Source: Triplophysa rosa (taxonomy: Eukaryota; Chordata; Actinopteri; Cypriniformes; Nemacheilidae). Taken from it: a stretch of 64,000 nt of DNA. Below the pieces are notes generated by a model, which worked only from the letters and a program-made list of their open reading frames with translations, was not told the origin of the DNA and ran no database searches. The position numbers were made by a program, and so were the translations under genes. Of the stretch, positions 1 through 9,819 are shown one piece after another. The stretch covers positions 38,894,467-38,958,466 of the forward strand of contig NC_079890.1 of NCBI RefSeq assembly GCF_024868665.1, read 5' to 3'. Within the stretch, counting starts at the first letter, position 1. Each line of letters opens with the position of its first letter.

Positions 1-20
1 ACATTTATGTAACCGAGATC

Positions 21-275
21 ATAAAATCGCTAAAAGTTTATCTGTACAGTAACTATGCAGCAATGTTTTCATTTAGCACGTTAATTTCTCACAACCCAAT
101 AATCTGTAACATGTCTTTATTGGATGTTATAATGCAAGTTGTTCGTTCCTTTTTAAGAAAATAATCTTACAGTCCATAAAATAATACCTGACAGAAAGTA
201 TAAAGCACACAATGAACGAACTAAGTAAAGACAGAATTGCTACTGTACAGGAATAAAACTTTTAGCGATTTTCTT
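21..275. repeat. small inverted-repeat element (MITE-like)
   Basis: The two ends are inverted copies of about 28 bp: AATCGCTAAAAG near 25 and its reverse complement near 260-272, each followed inward by a TGTACAGTA motif. The roughly 250-bp AT-rich centre has no coding potential. No clean target duplication was seen, so family assignment is open. Confidence 0.5.
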
Positions 276-578
276 TATTATCTGAATTACATTCATTTAT
301 CTGAGGCTGAGGAGGACGATGATGAGGAAGACGCTTGGATCCACACCGCGCATGACTTGCCAACTTCAAATACCAATTACTAATATACTTAACTAAATAA
401 GTGAGTAGTTTTAATTTTTATTGACACAAAAGTAATCCCATACAATAGCTGCTGATGTCACTTTGCAAAGAAACAAGTAATACACATGACATCATCCTTT
501 TTACAAATTCACGTTTTTGTAGTTTACACAAACACAGTATCTATTTCAAAAACTTTAAAACCTGCTTTCTACAGTTTG
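276..578. other. downstream flank of lectin copy A, non-coding
   Basis: From about 450 to 578 the sequence matches the stretch near 39,840-39,960 beside lectin copy C (shared words include TGATGTCACTTTG and GTAGTTTACACA). The homology resumes at 6,602 after the inserted 6-kb element. 276-450 has no recognised coding content. Confidence 0.55.
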
Positions 579-584
579 CATTTC

Positions 585-1187
585 TATGGAAGTATTTTAA
601 TGCCATTAGTCTTTGAATCAAAAACGCATGTTGAATTACCACTAATCCAAAATAAATCTGTGGTATTACCATTGCTTGCGAGTCTGTAATTCAATATGGT
701 TGTATAGTTAAGCTGTGAATGTTTCAAATTGAAACATTTCACGCACAATTTCACCTTTAAAAAATTCTATAATAAAAATTCACCTTTTAAATTTCATTTA
801 AAATATTCAACTTGTTTTAAAATACAACCTTTAATTTTCGACAGACAATTTTCAGTCCATATTATTTCGGTTTAAAAATTCGCTTCCACAATTTCAGTGG
901 TTCAAATTCGGCTTGAAATACAAAGTTTCACATCCGGGAATCCCAGGAGAAGCAATAGAGCGCCGAATCCACAGATGCATGATCTCTACCTGCTGCCTGA
1001 CCGCTTCACCAGCAGGTGGTGCAAGTCGCTTCTGACGAAGACCAAAGCAAGAAATGCAGATACTTTTATATGCTGGCCACACAGTCCACTCATCCACTCA
1101 TCTGCTCAATTAAGTGAAATTATTTGTTCTCATAAATCTCTTCTTATGCATCATCAAGAAAACATTTATTGACGCTTGTACTCCACT
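585..1187 (+). repeat. left terminal inverted repeat of the 6-kb element
   Basis: Matches 6,002-6,595 in inverted orientation over about 600 bp, including long near-identical stretches around 830-1,150. The open reading frame of about 90 codons near 897-1,172 occurs in both arms only because the arms are copies; it is not treated as a gene. Confidence 0.85.
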
Positions 1188-1586
1188 GTAAAACTTTGCT
1201 GTTTTGCAGCAGGTTTGCCAGTAACTTACTGTAGATTGAATTACTACTTTCCAATTAGTACTGTTTTCCATTACTTTATTCAAAATTAAAACACTTTGAC
1301 TTTTGAGATTCAAAATGAGCAAGCAGAGACTGGCATTATCATAGCAACACTGCAAAAAATGACATTCTTCCAAAGCATTTTTTCTCTTGTTTTCTGTAAA
1401 AATATTGAAAACTTCTTAAATTAGGATACATTTAGATAACAAGAAAAGTGATCAAGATATTTAGGCTTGTTTTATGAAAGAAAATATATAAACTAGGTAG
1501 GTTTATGCTTAAAACAAAATTGTACATTAAATCTACAGTAAGTTACTCGCAAACCTGCTGCGAAATTACAGCAAAGTTTTACAGTG
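1184..1586. repeat. ~400-bp MITE with ~55-bp terminal inverted repeats
   Basis: The left end reads CACTGTAAAACTTTGCTGT and the right end is its inverted match ending ACAGTG. The inverted similarity continues about 55 bp inward, through GCAGCAGGTTTGC and GTAACTTACTGTAGA. Related TTACAGCAAT/ACAGTG words occur near 31,750-31,850. Non-coding. Confidence 0.65.
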
Positions 1587-1845
1587 TGGCAGTTTAGCTC
1601 ACCACTCAGCCCTGGAACGGACATGGAGCACGGGGACAATTCCAGGTGGCCTGGAATCAGTGGACTAGTCACACATTTATAATATTAATTTAATCATTGA
1701 AATATCCTACCCAATCTCCTAGTACTGCCTATCAATAGTACGAGTTTATGTTTGTATTTGGCTTGCTATTTATACAGTACGCATTCAATACTTTTACATG
1801 CAAATGATGCGCACTATTACCCCCTTGGTTAAGATGGTCTGCAGG

Positions 1846-2110
1846 GCTGGACTAGGACATTAATTTGGCCCTGGCATTTTGGACCAGCTTCAGCCCTCCA
1901 CCATTTTTGTCGACGGCATACATGTGCGATTCGCAATTGCGTTCGCGTTCCGTGCATACGCGCCAGATTCACGCTTCTAATCCGTCCATCTCTCTGGCCC
2001 ATGCGTCTGCTTCGGCCCAAAAAGTACATCAGCCCACCGGGAAAATGCCGGGTATGCCCGATGGCCATGCCCGATGGTCTGGGTTAAGTACGAATGTACA
2101 CGAAAAGTGC
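1846..2110. repeat. interspersed repeat copy shared with 52.8-53.1 kb
   Basis: The words CAGGGCTGGACTAGG, CCCTCCACCATTTTTGTCGAC and CCACCGGGAAAATGCC mark a dispersed repeat. A second copy with the same CCACCATTT and CCCGGTGGGCC motifs in inverse orientation lies around 52,840-53,110. Short reading frames here are incidental. Confidence 0.5.
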
Positions 2111-2174
2111 GCGCATGCAAAAGGTAAATTCTATGTATAAATAGCTCGCCAAATACAAACATAAAATCGTGCTA

Positions 2175-3681
2175 TTACAGTTTTTTTCAACTGCTTACAC
2201 ACAAAATGTTTACTTATCACACAATTTCTGAAACCTGACACTCAAACACCAGAACCACACACCAAATCGGCAAAACCATACACTAATTCTCGACCTTTGA
2301 CTCAGTTTTCAGTTTCATAAAACACTTTTTGCAAAACACAACACACAATTTTCTATGTAACACACAAAAATCTTACAGGAAGTATATTGATTTCCTTTTT
2401 CAAACACAACCAATCAAAATGCCACACTAATTCGTCAGTGCATCACACTAACTCCTCACATGTGCAAACACACATTGCTTTATTTAACACCAACCAATCA
2501 TGACTTTAGAAGAGGCCTATAAATAGGCCAAGGGTCAAGTTATAGGTTTTGAACAATGGATGCAAACAATGTAGACAGAGTAAGGGGAGTTGAAGGGAGA
2601 GCCAGAGGACGAGGCAGAGTTCGAATTAGAGGACGAGTCGGAAGAAGAGGAGGAAGACGAGGAACAAGAAGTGTGGTCTCGAATGAGATCAGGGCCACAG
2701 TCATTGATCATGTGATAAACCACGGTTTACTGTAACAACAAGAGAGGCTGTACAGAGAGTCCAGCCCAATTTGAGTCGATTTACAATGGCAGGTATAATT
2801 TGAACCTTTAGAAATGAGAACAGGTATGTAACAATCTACTGTTATGTACACATGATCTAATGTACACAAACAGTAGGCTATAATACATATACAGTATTTT
2901 ACAGTAGTACCCTTGCATTCATTTACTACGGTGCACTGCATTGGTCACAGTCTGGTGAGGTATCACACTGTACAGCAGTACAGCCAACTGTAAGAAGACA
3001 TTCTGACCATATTGTATAAAATAGTATATTATGTTACAGTTTATGGCACATACTCACACTGTTCCTGAATCTTCTACAGAGTGGAAAGGCGAAGGTTTCA
3101 TGTTCACTGAAGAGCAAGAGACGGCTATCGTGAATTTGGTTTTGGCCAATAATGCTTTTAGAATTCGTGAAATATACGCAACCATATGCTTAATGATGCC
3201 ACAATTTTTGCAAACATAAATGCTGTGAGTCCCTCAACAATACATCGTGTCCTCCAGAATTTTTGTTCCATACCGTGTACAGTAATACTGTATTCACAAC
3301 CAGCAAAAACATAAATAAACACAAGAAATAAAAAGTTTGGCTTTTGTTTTTACAGTGAATTTTAAACATCTCTCTGCCAATTTCTTTCAATCATGTACAG
3401 AAATGTACAGAGGAGCTCATGAACTAAGAGCTTTAGGTTTTGAATAACTGTGTGTACATGATATATCCCAAAATATAACATTACGGTAAAAGTGTTTGCA
3501 ACAGAAGACAAATGTTTGCTTTTGAAATGTGTTTGTGATATTTTTAATGTAGTGCTTCATTTTGAAAGAGATGTGAGGCATTTTGCATTTTGTGTGTGCA
3601 ATTCTTGGATTTGGGTGTAAAGTTTTGAAAAAAAGAGGCAGCTTTTTGAAAATGTGTGTAAGCAGTTGAAAAAAACTGTAA
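2175..3681 (+). mobile_element. TA-flanked DNA transposon (Tc1/mariner-IS630 type), decayed
   Basis: The ends are perfect inverted repeats of 29 bp beginning TTACAGTTTTTTTCAACTG, flanked by TA (2173-2174 and 3682-3683). At 1,507 bp it is near autonomous length, but the coding region is broken. It sits inside the 6-kb long-TIR element. Confidence 0.8.
2556..3219 (+). pseudogene. transposase remnant, IS630/Tc1-mariner type
   Basis: The frame starting at the ATG at 2556 encodes an Arg/Gly-rich N-terminus (GRARGRGRVRIRGR) followed by NEIRATVIDHVINHG, typical of a teleost IS630-like transposase that begins with an RG-rich arm and a helix-turn-helix. A stop follows at about codon 60. The next recognisable block, FTEEQETAIVNLVLANNAF, begins only at about 3,100 in another frame and ends at 3,219. 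The DDE catalytic part is missing. The family call rests on remembered similarity of these blocks; inactivity is clear from the stops and deletions. Confidence 0.65.
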
Positions 3682-3683
3682 TA

Positions 3684-6001
3684 AGCACTATCTTAAGTCA
3701 TCAAATAATGGTTTAAGTTTCGGGGATGAGAAAAATGTAATTTGTAACAGTGAATTATTGAACCATACTGTGTATTGAGTTTTTAATATAAAATAAATTT
3801 GCATGAAGCTATTTTAATGACGCATACAATGGTATGGTCATAAATGTGTCAGAAAACAAAACAACAAGATTTTAAAGCATTACATTAGTTACATAACACC
3901 AACACAATAAACTTAACATTGAAATTCAGATAAAACATTTTATTTTGGTATAAAACTAAGCAGGAAAAAGAGCAATACATTTACATTTTTAGACGAATTG
4001 ACAAATAAAAATAAGCAAACTGAAATAGTACCTAGTGCAAACAGATGTTAGAACAAGCCATAAACTATTTTTTTATCAGAATGTAAAATAAATAATCTAC
4101 ACACTATAAATAATAATTTCTTAAAAACGTAATTGTAAAATATTTTGTAAATGTAGGATATAAATGTAACTTAAACAAACGCATAACTACACCACTTAAA
4201 AGAGAACTATCAATGAAAATAATAAGGCATACAGCTTTTCATCTGAAACCTCTGAGGTCAGAATGCAAACAAAATAAATATAGCCAATATTATATTAAGG
4301 AATAAATTACAAAAACAAGCTGAAATACTGCAACAACATAACAACTCGCGTCATTGTTTTTCCTTCAATGTTAGTTCTTCTGGTAATATGTAAGAAATAC
4401 GTCGGGACATCCTAACTTTCTTATTGTGCCATTTAATGCTTTGTGTTCATATTCAGGGCTCTTCTGATTTCTGTATAGCCTAGGCTTTGTTAAAAAGATG
4501 TAGGCTATGCAAATTTTAGCCATTTGGTCTGAATAGATTAAGCAACATTTAGCATTTTAGCACGGTACACCGGCCAATGAGACGATGCATGCTGATGGCG
4601 TGGCGTGGTCCGTGGACGCGAAAGGGTTAAGCAGGCAGATCTTACAAGCTTATAGCGTTTTTGTTCCACCATGCCACCATGGCAATGTTGTGGATATTCA
4701 GAAAAATGTTCGCTTCTCATTCAGTCAGCATAAGTTCATTTAACTGAACTGTAGACATACGTTTCAGACACTTACATTTCGTGCTTTCTCCGTCAAAGCA
4801 AATCCTTAAATGAGTATGGTTTCAGCATATCTAGACTTCTGTCATTTCAAATTCATAAATTTAACAATATGTTGACTTATTATGTAAGCATATAGATGAT
4901 AAATGATTATACTAAATTGTAAAATTTTGTTTTATATGTTATATTAGTATCGGGTAAGCTACACTTAAAATGAAAGTATATAGCCTAATATAAAAGTATA
5001 ATGCAAAATACAATGCGCCAAACATCAACAGAACTATGTATATATATTGCCAGTGAGCACTCATTGTTTTCTGACCAGTAATTAAATACATTTTTCCACT
5101 GCTCAGCCATGAAAGACTTGTGTTGAAGTGTATGTTAGAGGTCCTCGGTCCCAGTGGTTTCAGGTCTAACACTTTGACATTGGGCACGGGTCGAGTCCGA
5201 TATGGCATCGGTTCTATAGCCTAATTTAAAATGATTGTGCTTTTACCAAATCGACCCGAAAAGACACAAATTAAATCAATCTTATGGTTAGGTAAACAAC
5301 ATATATTTGTTACGCCAAACTTAAGACATAATTAGGTTAATTAGGTTTAGAGTGAGTGAGTGAAATTTTGTCACTTCATGAACAGACAGCAACTCAAGCA
5401 CTTTAGCGTGTAGTCATACATGCATGTCCGTGTGAGGCACATTATTGTGAAAGTTTGTATCTTTGCACTTAGAAAACCATCTTACAGCTGTTAGATCCAT
5501 AACGCCGTGAGGTCTCGCTTGGCTGCAGGCTCTACACAACGTTTCAGGTCTTGTCGGGTTCTAAAGAAAGCTGTCTGTTTTATCTGGCCTGCGCGTGGCT
5601 AAAAGATTCGTTTCTGTCTCGTATCAAAATAAAAAACGACAAACGTCTCCACAATTGCACAACAGCCAGCATTTTCTGAGTGTCGCAATTTAAAACAAGA
5701 TCATGTGACGAAAATAAAAAGAAAGCTTGTAGAAATTGCTGCTACAATATACACTATAAACAGATGCACATAGTTGGAGAGTCCGCGTTAAAATCAGAGC
5801 GGCTGTCAATAAGCTGCTGAGATCACAGCTATTTGACTGCTATAAATACAAATAAATGTCCTATAAATGCTGATGATGAATAAGATTTATGTGAACATGA
5901 TGTGCTGAATGAAAAAAAAACTTAATTCCTTCAAGCCAGAGCAGGAGGGCAGTCAAAGTCTGAGCATAATAGGCCTATAGTGTCCGTCTGTGTGGACTGC
6001 T
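3684..6001. other. AT-rich interior of the 6-kb element, nothing recognised
   Basis: About 2.3 kb between the decayed transposon and the right inverted repeat. The longest frames are under 90 codons with no recognisable motif. Two more GC-rich patches (about 4,560-4,690 and 5,500-5,600) have no assigned function. Confidence 0.6.
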
Positions 6002-6595
6002 GGCAGTGCAAGCGTCAGTAACATTTCTGAAAATGATGATGATGCATAAGAAGAGATTTATGAGAACAAATAATTTCACTTAATTGAGCAGATGAGTGGA
6101 TGAGTGGACTGTGTGGCCAGCATATAAAAGTATCTGCATTTCTTGCTTTGGTCTTCGTCAGAAGCGACTTGCACCACCTGCTGGTGAAGCGGTCAGGCAG
6201 CAGGTAGAGATCATGCATCTGTGGATTCGGCGCTCTATTGCTTCTCCTGGGATTCCCGGATGTGAAACTTTGTATTTCAAGCCGAATTTGAACCACTGAA
6301 TTTGTGGAAGCGAATTTTTAAACCGAAATAATATGGACTGAAAATTGTCTGTCGAAAATTAAAGGTTGTATTCTAAAACAAGTTGAATTTTTTAAGTGAA
6401 ATTTAAAAGGCGAATTTTGATTATTGAACTTTTTAACGGTGAAATTTGAAATATTCACAGCTTAAATATACAACCATATTGAATTGCAGACTCTAAAAAT
6501 GCAAGCACTGGTAATGCAACAGATTTATTTTTGATTAGTGGTAATTCAACATGCTTTTACGCTTCAAAGACTAATGGCATTAAAATACTTCCATA
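6002..6595 (-). repeat. right terminal inverted repeat of the 6-kb element
   Basis: Inverted counterpart of 585-1,187, with a few small indels near the inner end (around 6,010-6,040) and near 6,420-6,500. Confidence 0.85.
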
Positions 6596-6601
6596 CATTT
6601 C

Positions 6602-7016
6602 AGTCACTGCTCTCATGTCAATGAACAACCAAAACTCAAAAAAAGCTTTCTGTTTTAAGTTGAAAACGGTGTTGAGCCTGAATGTATTTGTGTAGTGGAG
6701 CAGCTGTGATTGAAATTAATAAAAAAACTGATGATTTTCTTCAGGAGCTTCTTAACCAATCACTCATACTGACTTCAGTCTCATTCATACATTCACATCA
6801 ACTCATATCAACACACATTCACAACACAGTGCAATTGACAAATATACACACTAAAATAAACAGCATGAATAAAATAAACACAATATCAACAAAATGTCTT
6901 GAAAATATTGATGAATTACCCAACAAAAAGACTCAAATCATTCATTATACTAAATATTTACAAGTACAATTTTAAATGCACCAGCTCTACCAAACAGTAC
7001 ATTTTAAAGACATTAC
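6602..7016. other. 3' flank of lectin copy A, homologous to copy C
   Basis: The 6,780-6,900 stretch matches 40,135-40,240 beside copy C (shared words ATATCAACACAC and TTCACAACACAG). This shows that non-coding DNA was duplicated with the exons. If the last FTP exon is not spliced, its frame runs into this region and stops with TAA at 6,958-6,960. Confidence 0.6.
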
Positions 7017-7153
7017 CTCCATAGACCTCCACTTCACACAGAGTGAGATGAGATGTACGTCCAGGCATGATCACATTCACATAACGTCCCTCCATCCCAT
7101 GACACGAGTAACTGATGGTTTGACCAGGTAGAGGATCAGAAGTCACAGCACAT
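7017..7153 (-). CDS. F-type lectin copy A, FTP-domain exon 2
   Basis: Encodes the second half of an F-type (fucolectin) domain: CAVTSDPLPGQTISYSCHG, then EGRYVNVIMPGR and LTLCEVEVYG. GRYV and LCEVEV are family hallmarks, and the two cysteines of CHG and LCE are conserved. The acceptor CTCTAG lies just 5' of 7153. The exon starts in phase 2, completing the codon begun by the previous exon. A donor G/GTAATG after 7017 would leave phase 1, the same as in copy C where another domain or tail follows. If unspliced, translation continues to a stop at 6,958. F-type lectins are secreted defence or recognition proteins; the role here is inferred from the family. Confidence 0.85.
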
Positions 7154-7242
7154 CTAGAGAGAGAGAATCAATGAATCTCTACAGAGGTGTTTAATCAATC
7201 AATCTATGAAAAGTGTTGAAGTGATTTCATGAGTAACTTTAC

Positions 7243-7528
7243 ATGGGATTGTTGTTTCCATTGTTGTCCAGTGAGTTTCCAATACGAATCTCTGCTCCGT
7301 TGGTTTGTTCCAAATGTTCGTCTGGTCTAGCAGTGATGATCACTGTACCGATGTCATAATAATCCAAGAGATCCAGCCTCCACCATGGGTCACTCTCAGA
7401 TGTTGTAGCAGAGCAATATGTAACATCATCTGGGTCTGGTCCATATCTGACACCATCTATGGCATGTTGAGGTAGCCAGGTGAGATATGTGGATGACTGT
7501 GTCACTGTTCCTTTAAATGCTAAATTCT
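7243..7528 (-). CDS. F-type lectin copy A, FTP-domain exon 1
   Basis: After the acceptor TATAG this phase-1 exon reads ENLAFKGTVTQSSTY, then HAIDGVRYG, DPWWRLDLLDYYDI, VIITARPD and NGAEIRIGNSLDNN, the diagnostic first half of an F-type lectin domain. It ends at a GTAAAG donor in phase 2. At 286 bp it encodes about 94 residues, normal for the family. The family sugar motif is H-x26-R-x-D-x4-R/K. Counting back 26 residues from the Arg of ARPD lands on Ala instead of His, and the last basic position is Gln. Only the central Arg and Asp remain, so fucose binding of the classical kind is doubtful. Confidence 0.9.
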
Positions 7529-8172
7529 CTATAAATATATATTCAAAAACAGTTGATCAGTCCGTCTGTAGATATATATAAAGTCATGACAACATTAGAA
7601 GATGAATAGGAGGACTTTATCATTGTCTGTTTCAACATAAGTGTTCTATCAGTTTGATTCATTGCTTTTTCATTTGACACAACACACATAAACCACAGAC
7701 TCACAGCTGAAAAACTTTTCACTTCACATTGAAATATCTGTCTGATCCTTTATAACTCATCTAAGTTTCATGTCAACTATTAGATAACAAGAACGTTTCA
7801 CTTGAAAGTTTGCAACACAAATATTTTTTTGATTCATGTCTTAGATTATAACTTTCATGAATATTCATTAAAATAAACTGATCCAAAAAATCTATATTGT
7901 AAAATGAATTCAATAATAATGCATGCTGGTGTAAGTATCTGCACAAATCTGAAAACATTCCTGATATTTCCAGTGGAAGCTCTTGAAAGACTGAGCGTCT
8001 AGATGAGACGAAAAATTTGATGAAAAACACAAACATACCAGAATGAAGCATTAGAGAACACATTCCCATGAGAATTAAACTGTCAGCTAACCACAAACTT
8101 ACAACAATGAATAAACAATAAAAACAATCATTTTGATCATTCTACATGTGAAGACTCAAAAGAATTAATTAC

Positions 8173-8199
8173 CTGCTAAACTACCTGGAATACAAAGAC
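8173..8199 (-). CDS. F-type lectin copy A, linker exon
   Basis: A 27-bp phase-1 exon between TTCAACAG and GTAATT, encoding LCIPGSLA between the signal peptide and the FTP domain. Copy D has a 30-bp equivalent, so the exon length stays a multiple of three. Confidence 0.7.
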
Positions 8200-8364
8200 C
8201 TGTTGAACAAAACAAGAATTTTACACTTATATCTGAAAATCAATTACATTAAGATTAATACAAAGCTGTTTCTTTAATTCTAAAGATTTAAAGATTTAAA
8301 GATTTGCATGAAGAATGACTGACAGCATGTATGATGTTGAGATGATGATGTGAGGTGTACTCAC

Positions 8365-8398
8365 CAGAGAGTAAGATCAGATGAATGAGTTTGTCCAT
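8365..8398 (-). CDS. F-type lectin copy A, signal-peptide exon with start codon
   Basis: Encodes MDKLIHLILLS, a short basic start plus hydrophobic run typical of a secretion signal. It ends in phase 1 at a GTGAGT donor. The same 34-bp exon occurs at 35,158-35,191 and 58,667-58,700. This ATG is the only one that feeds the phase-1 chain signal, linker, FTP exon 1, FTP exon 2. Confidence 0.8.
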
Positions 8399-8600
8399 GT
8401 CTCTGCTGAACAAAAGGAATATGAGAAAGGAGAAGAGAAGAGAATTGAGTTTCTTCTGGGTTATGAGCAGAACTTACACATGAAGATTTCACTCCTCTCT
8501 TCTTCACTCTTCTAGCAATACATCAACACATCCATCTGGACATTTGACTGTCACTCTCTCCACCCTCATGATGACGTCACCACTGAATAGAACAGCACTG
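8399..8600 (-). promoter_or_regulatory. 5' leader, leader intron and proximal promoter of lectin copy A
   Basis: On the minus strand a TGT/GTAAGT donor (exon end 8478) and TTGTTCAG acceptor (exon start 8405) define a leader intron of about 72 bp just before the ATG. Upstream, a block conserved in copies B and D contains TGACGTCA at 8572-8579, a perfect cAMP-response-type site. In the other copies it is TGACATCA. Regulation by CREB/ATF factors is an inference. Confidence 0.6.
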
Positions 8601-9037
8601 GACCTCTAAAAACTCAAGTCTTATTCACAAATAAAATCTGGTGTCACGGAAATGAGGATCTTACTTGTTTTGGTACCTGGAAAGATTCATTTTCAAGCTT
8701 TGCTGGATTGATTTCGATCATGAACACAAGTCAATGAAAGACTGACAGAATGCTTTATTTCTTCAACACATTTCTTCTGAACTCACAGCAGTGTTTTCTC
8801 TTCCTGATAATCACTCGCATCATGTTTTGTGTTATTGGTACAGTAAAAAAAAAACATTGTGCAAAAAGAGTGTAGAAGTCACATTAAATAGAGAGTTAAT
8901 CAACATAACAAAATGTGTCAAAGACATCCCAGTTCAGTCTTTAATGGCCATTGAATGCATTCTTGTGAGGCAGCTGGATTTTGATGATGTTGTGGAAATC
9001 ATGAAAGATACCTCTCTTAAAACCAACTTTTTTTATT
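8601..9037. other. upstream region of lectin copy A, conserved among copies
   Basis: 8,689-8,830 matches 36,490-36,600 and 59,050-59,170 (shared words ATGAACACAAGTCAATGAAA and TCACAGCAGTGTTTT). Similarity between copies reappears near 9,700-9,820. No coding content. Confidence 0.6.
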
Positions 9038-9350
9038 AAAGGTATACTTCACCCAAAAATGAAAATTCTGTCAACATTTACTCACCTTCGAGTTGTTTCA
9101 AATCTGTATAAATGTCTTTGTTCTGATGAACACAGAGAAAGATATTTGGAAGAATGCTTATAACCTGACAGACTTTGCCCCCCATTGACTCCCATAGTAG
9201 GAAAAAAACAATGGTAGTCAAAAGTGCCCCAGAACTGTTCGCTGTCCTACATTCTTCAAAATATCTTCTTTTGTGTTCAACAGAACAAAAAAAAGATAAA
9301 GTAATTTTTCCTGCTATGGGAGTCAACGGGGGGCAAAATCTAAATGTCTC
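9038..9350. repeat. common cyprinid interspersed repeat (TTCACCCAAAAATGAAAATT type)
   Basis: Contains ACTTCACCCAAAAATG, TTTACTCACCTTCG and CCATTGACTCCCATAG, hallmarks of a very abundant non-coding repeat in cyprinid genomes. A shorter relative lies at 48,175-48,240. Recognised from memory, not by search. Confidence 0.6.
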
Positions 9351-9398
9351 ATAACAAAAACACTTCCAAATGAAGGACAGTGAACAAAGACTATTAAA

Positions 9399-9668
9399 AT
9401 TTAAGGTCTTTGCACATACAGTTTTTTCGTATTTAGCGCTTGTTTGTACGGTGTCTCTGAATTGTCAAAACGCCTCTCAAAATGCTTGTAACGGATGCGA
9501 AAAACGCAGAAAATCTAATCCAGTCCGAATTTTTTTATGACGGACGAAAATATCGGAGGTAGTGTGTACAGTAGATGTGATTGACACAACATGAGGTCGT
9601 ATTTATTTTTTAACATGCGGAAATTTCGGACGCAAATTTCTGACTCAGTGTGCAATGGCCTTTAGACA
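9399..9668. repeat. MITE-like repeat with imperfect terminal inverted repeats
   Basis: Starts AAGGTCTTTGCACA and ends TGTGCAATGGCCTTT, an imperfect inverted pair about 270 bp apart. Non-coding; class unknown. Confidence 0.45.
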
Positions 9669-9819
9669 TGGGTCATTAATTGTTCAGTCTTTCAGGAACT
9701 CAGGGCTGTTTTGTTAAGGACTGCTTTGTTTGAAACTCATTTGTTAAGCAAACAAATTTAAATTCAGCCTATATTTGTGCATGAACAAAAAAGGAAAATG
9801 TGTTGCATCTCTGTGTTGC

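Larger units (their letters stand above)
585..6595. mobile_element. 6-kb element with ~600-bp terminal inverted repeats and 6-bp TSD
   Basis: The element starts TATGGAAGTATTTTAATG and ends with its reverse complement. It is flanked by CATTTC on both sides (579-584 and 6596-6601). The paralogous locus near 39.9 kb lacks the insert, supporting these borders. No transposase of its own is visible; the interior contains a MITE, a decayed TA-flanked transposon and unrecognised AT-rich DNA. Known superfamilies with 6-bp duplications and long TIRs include Maverick/Polinton (also Dada), but none of their genes is present, so the class is open and a non-autonomous derivative is an inference. Confidence 0.8.

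Noticed and set aside
298..370. Minus-strand frame giving a hydrophobic SVFLIIVLLSLR or a KLASHA-like tail for lectin copy A
   Set aside because: It sits roughly where a copy A tail exon might be, but there is no convincing acceptor and the similarity to the copy C tail is only a few residues.
897..6299. Matching ~90-codon ORFs at 897-1172 and 6015-6296 and 67-codon partners
   Set aside because: They are translations of the two inverted-repeat arms, open on both strands; no motif.
585..6595. Calling the 6-kb element a Maverick/Polinton
   Set aside because: The duplication length fits but none of the integrase, polymerase, protease or ATPase genes is present and the termini do not match the usual tip; left unclassified.
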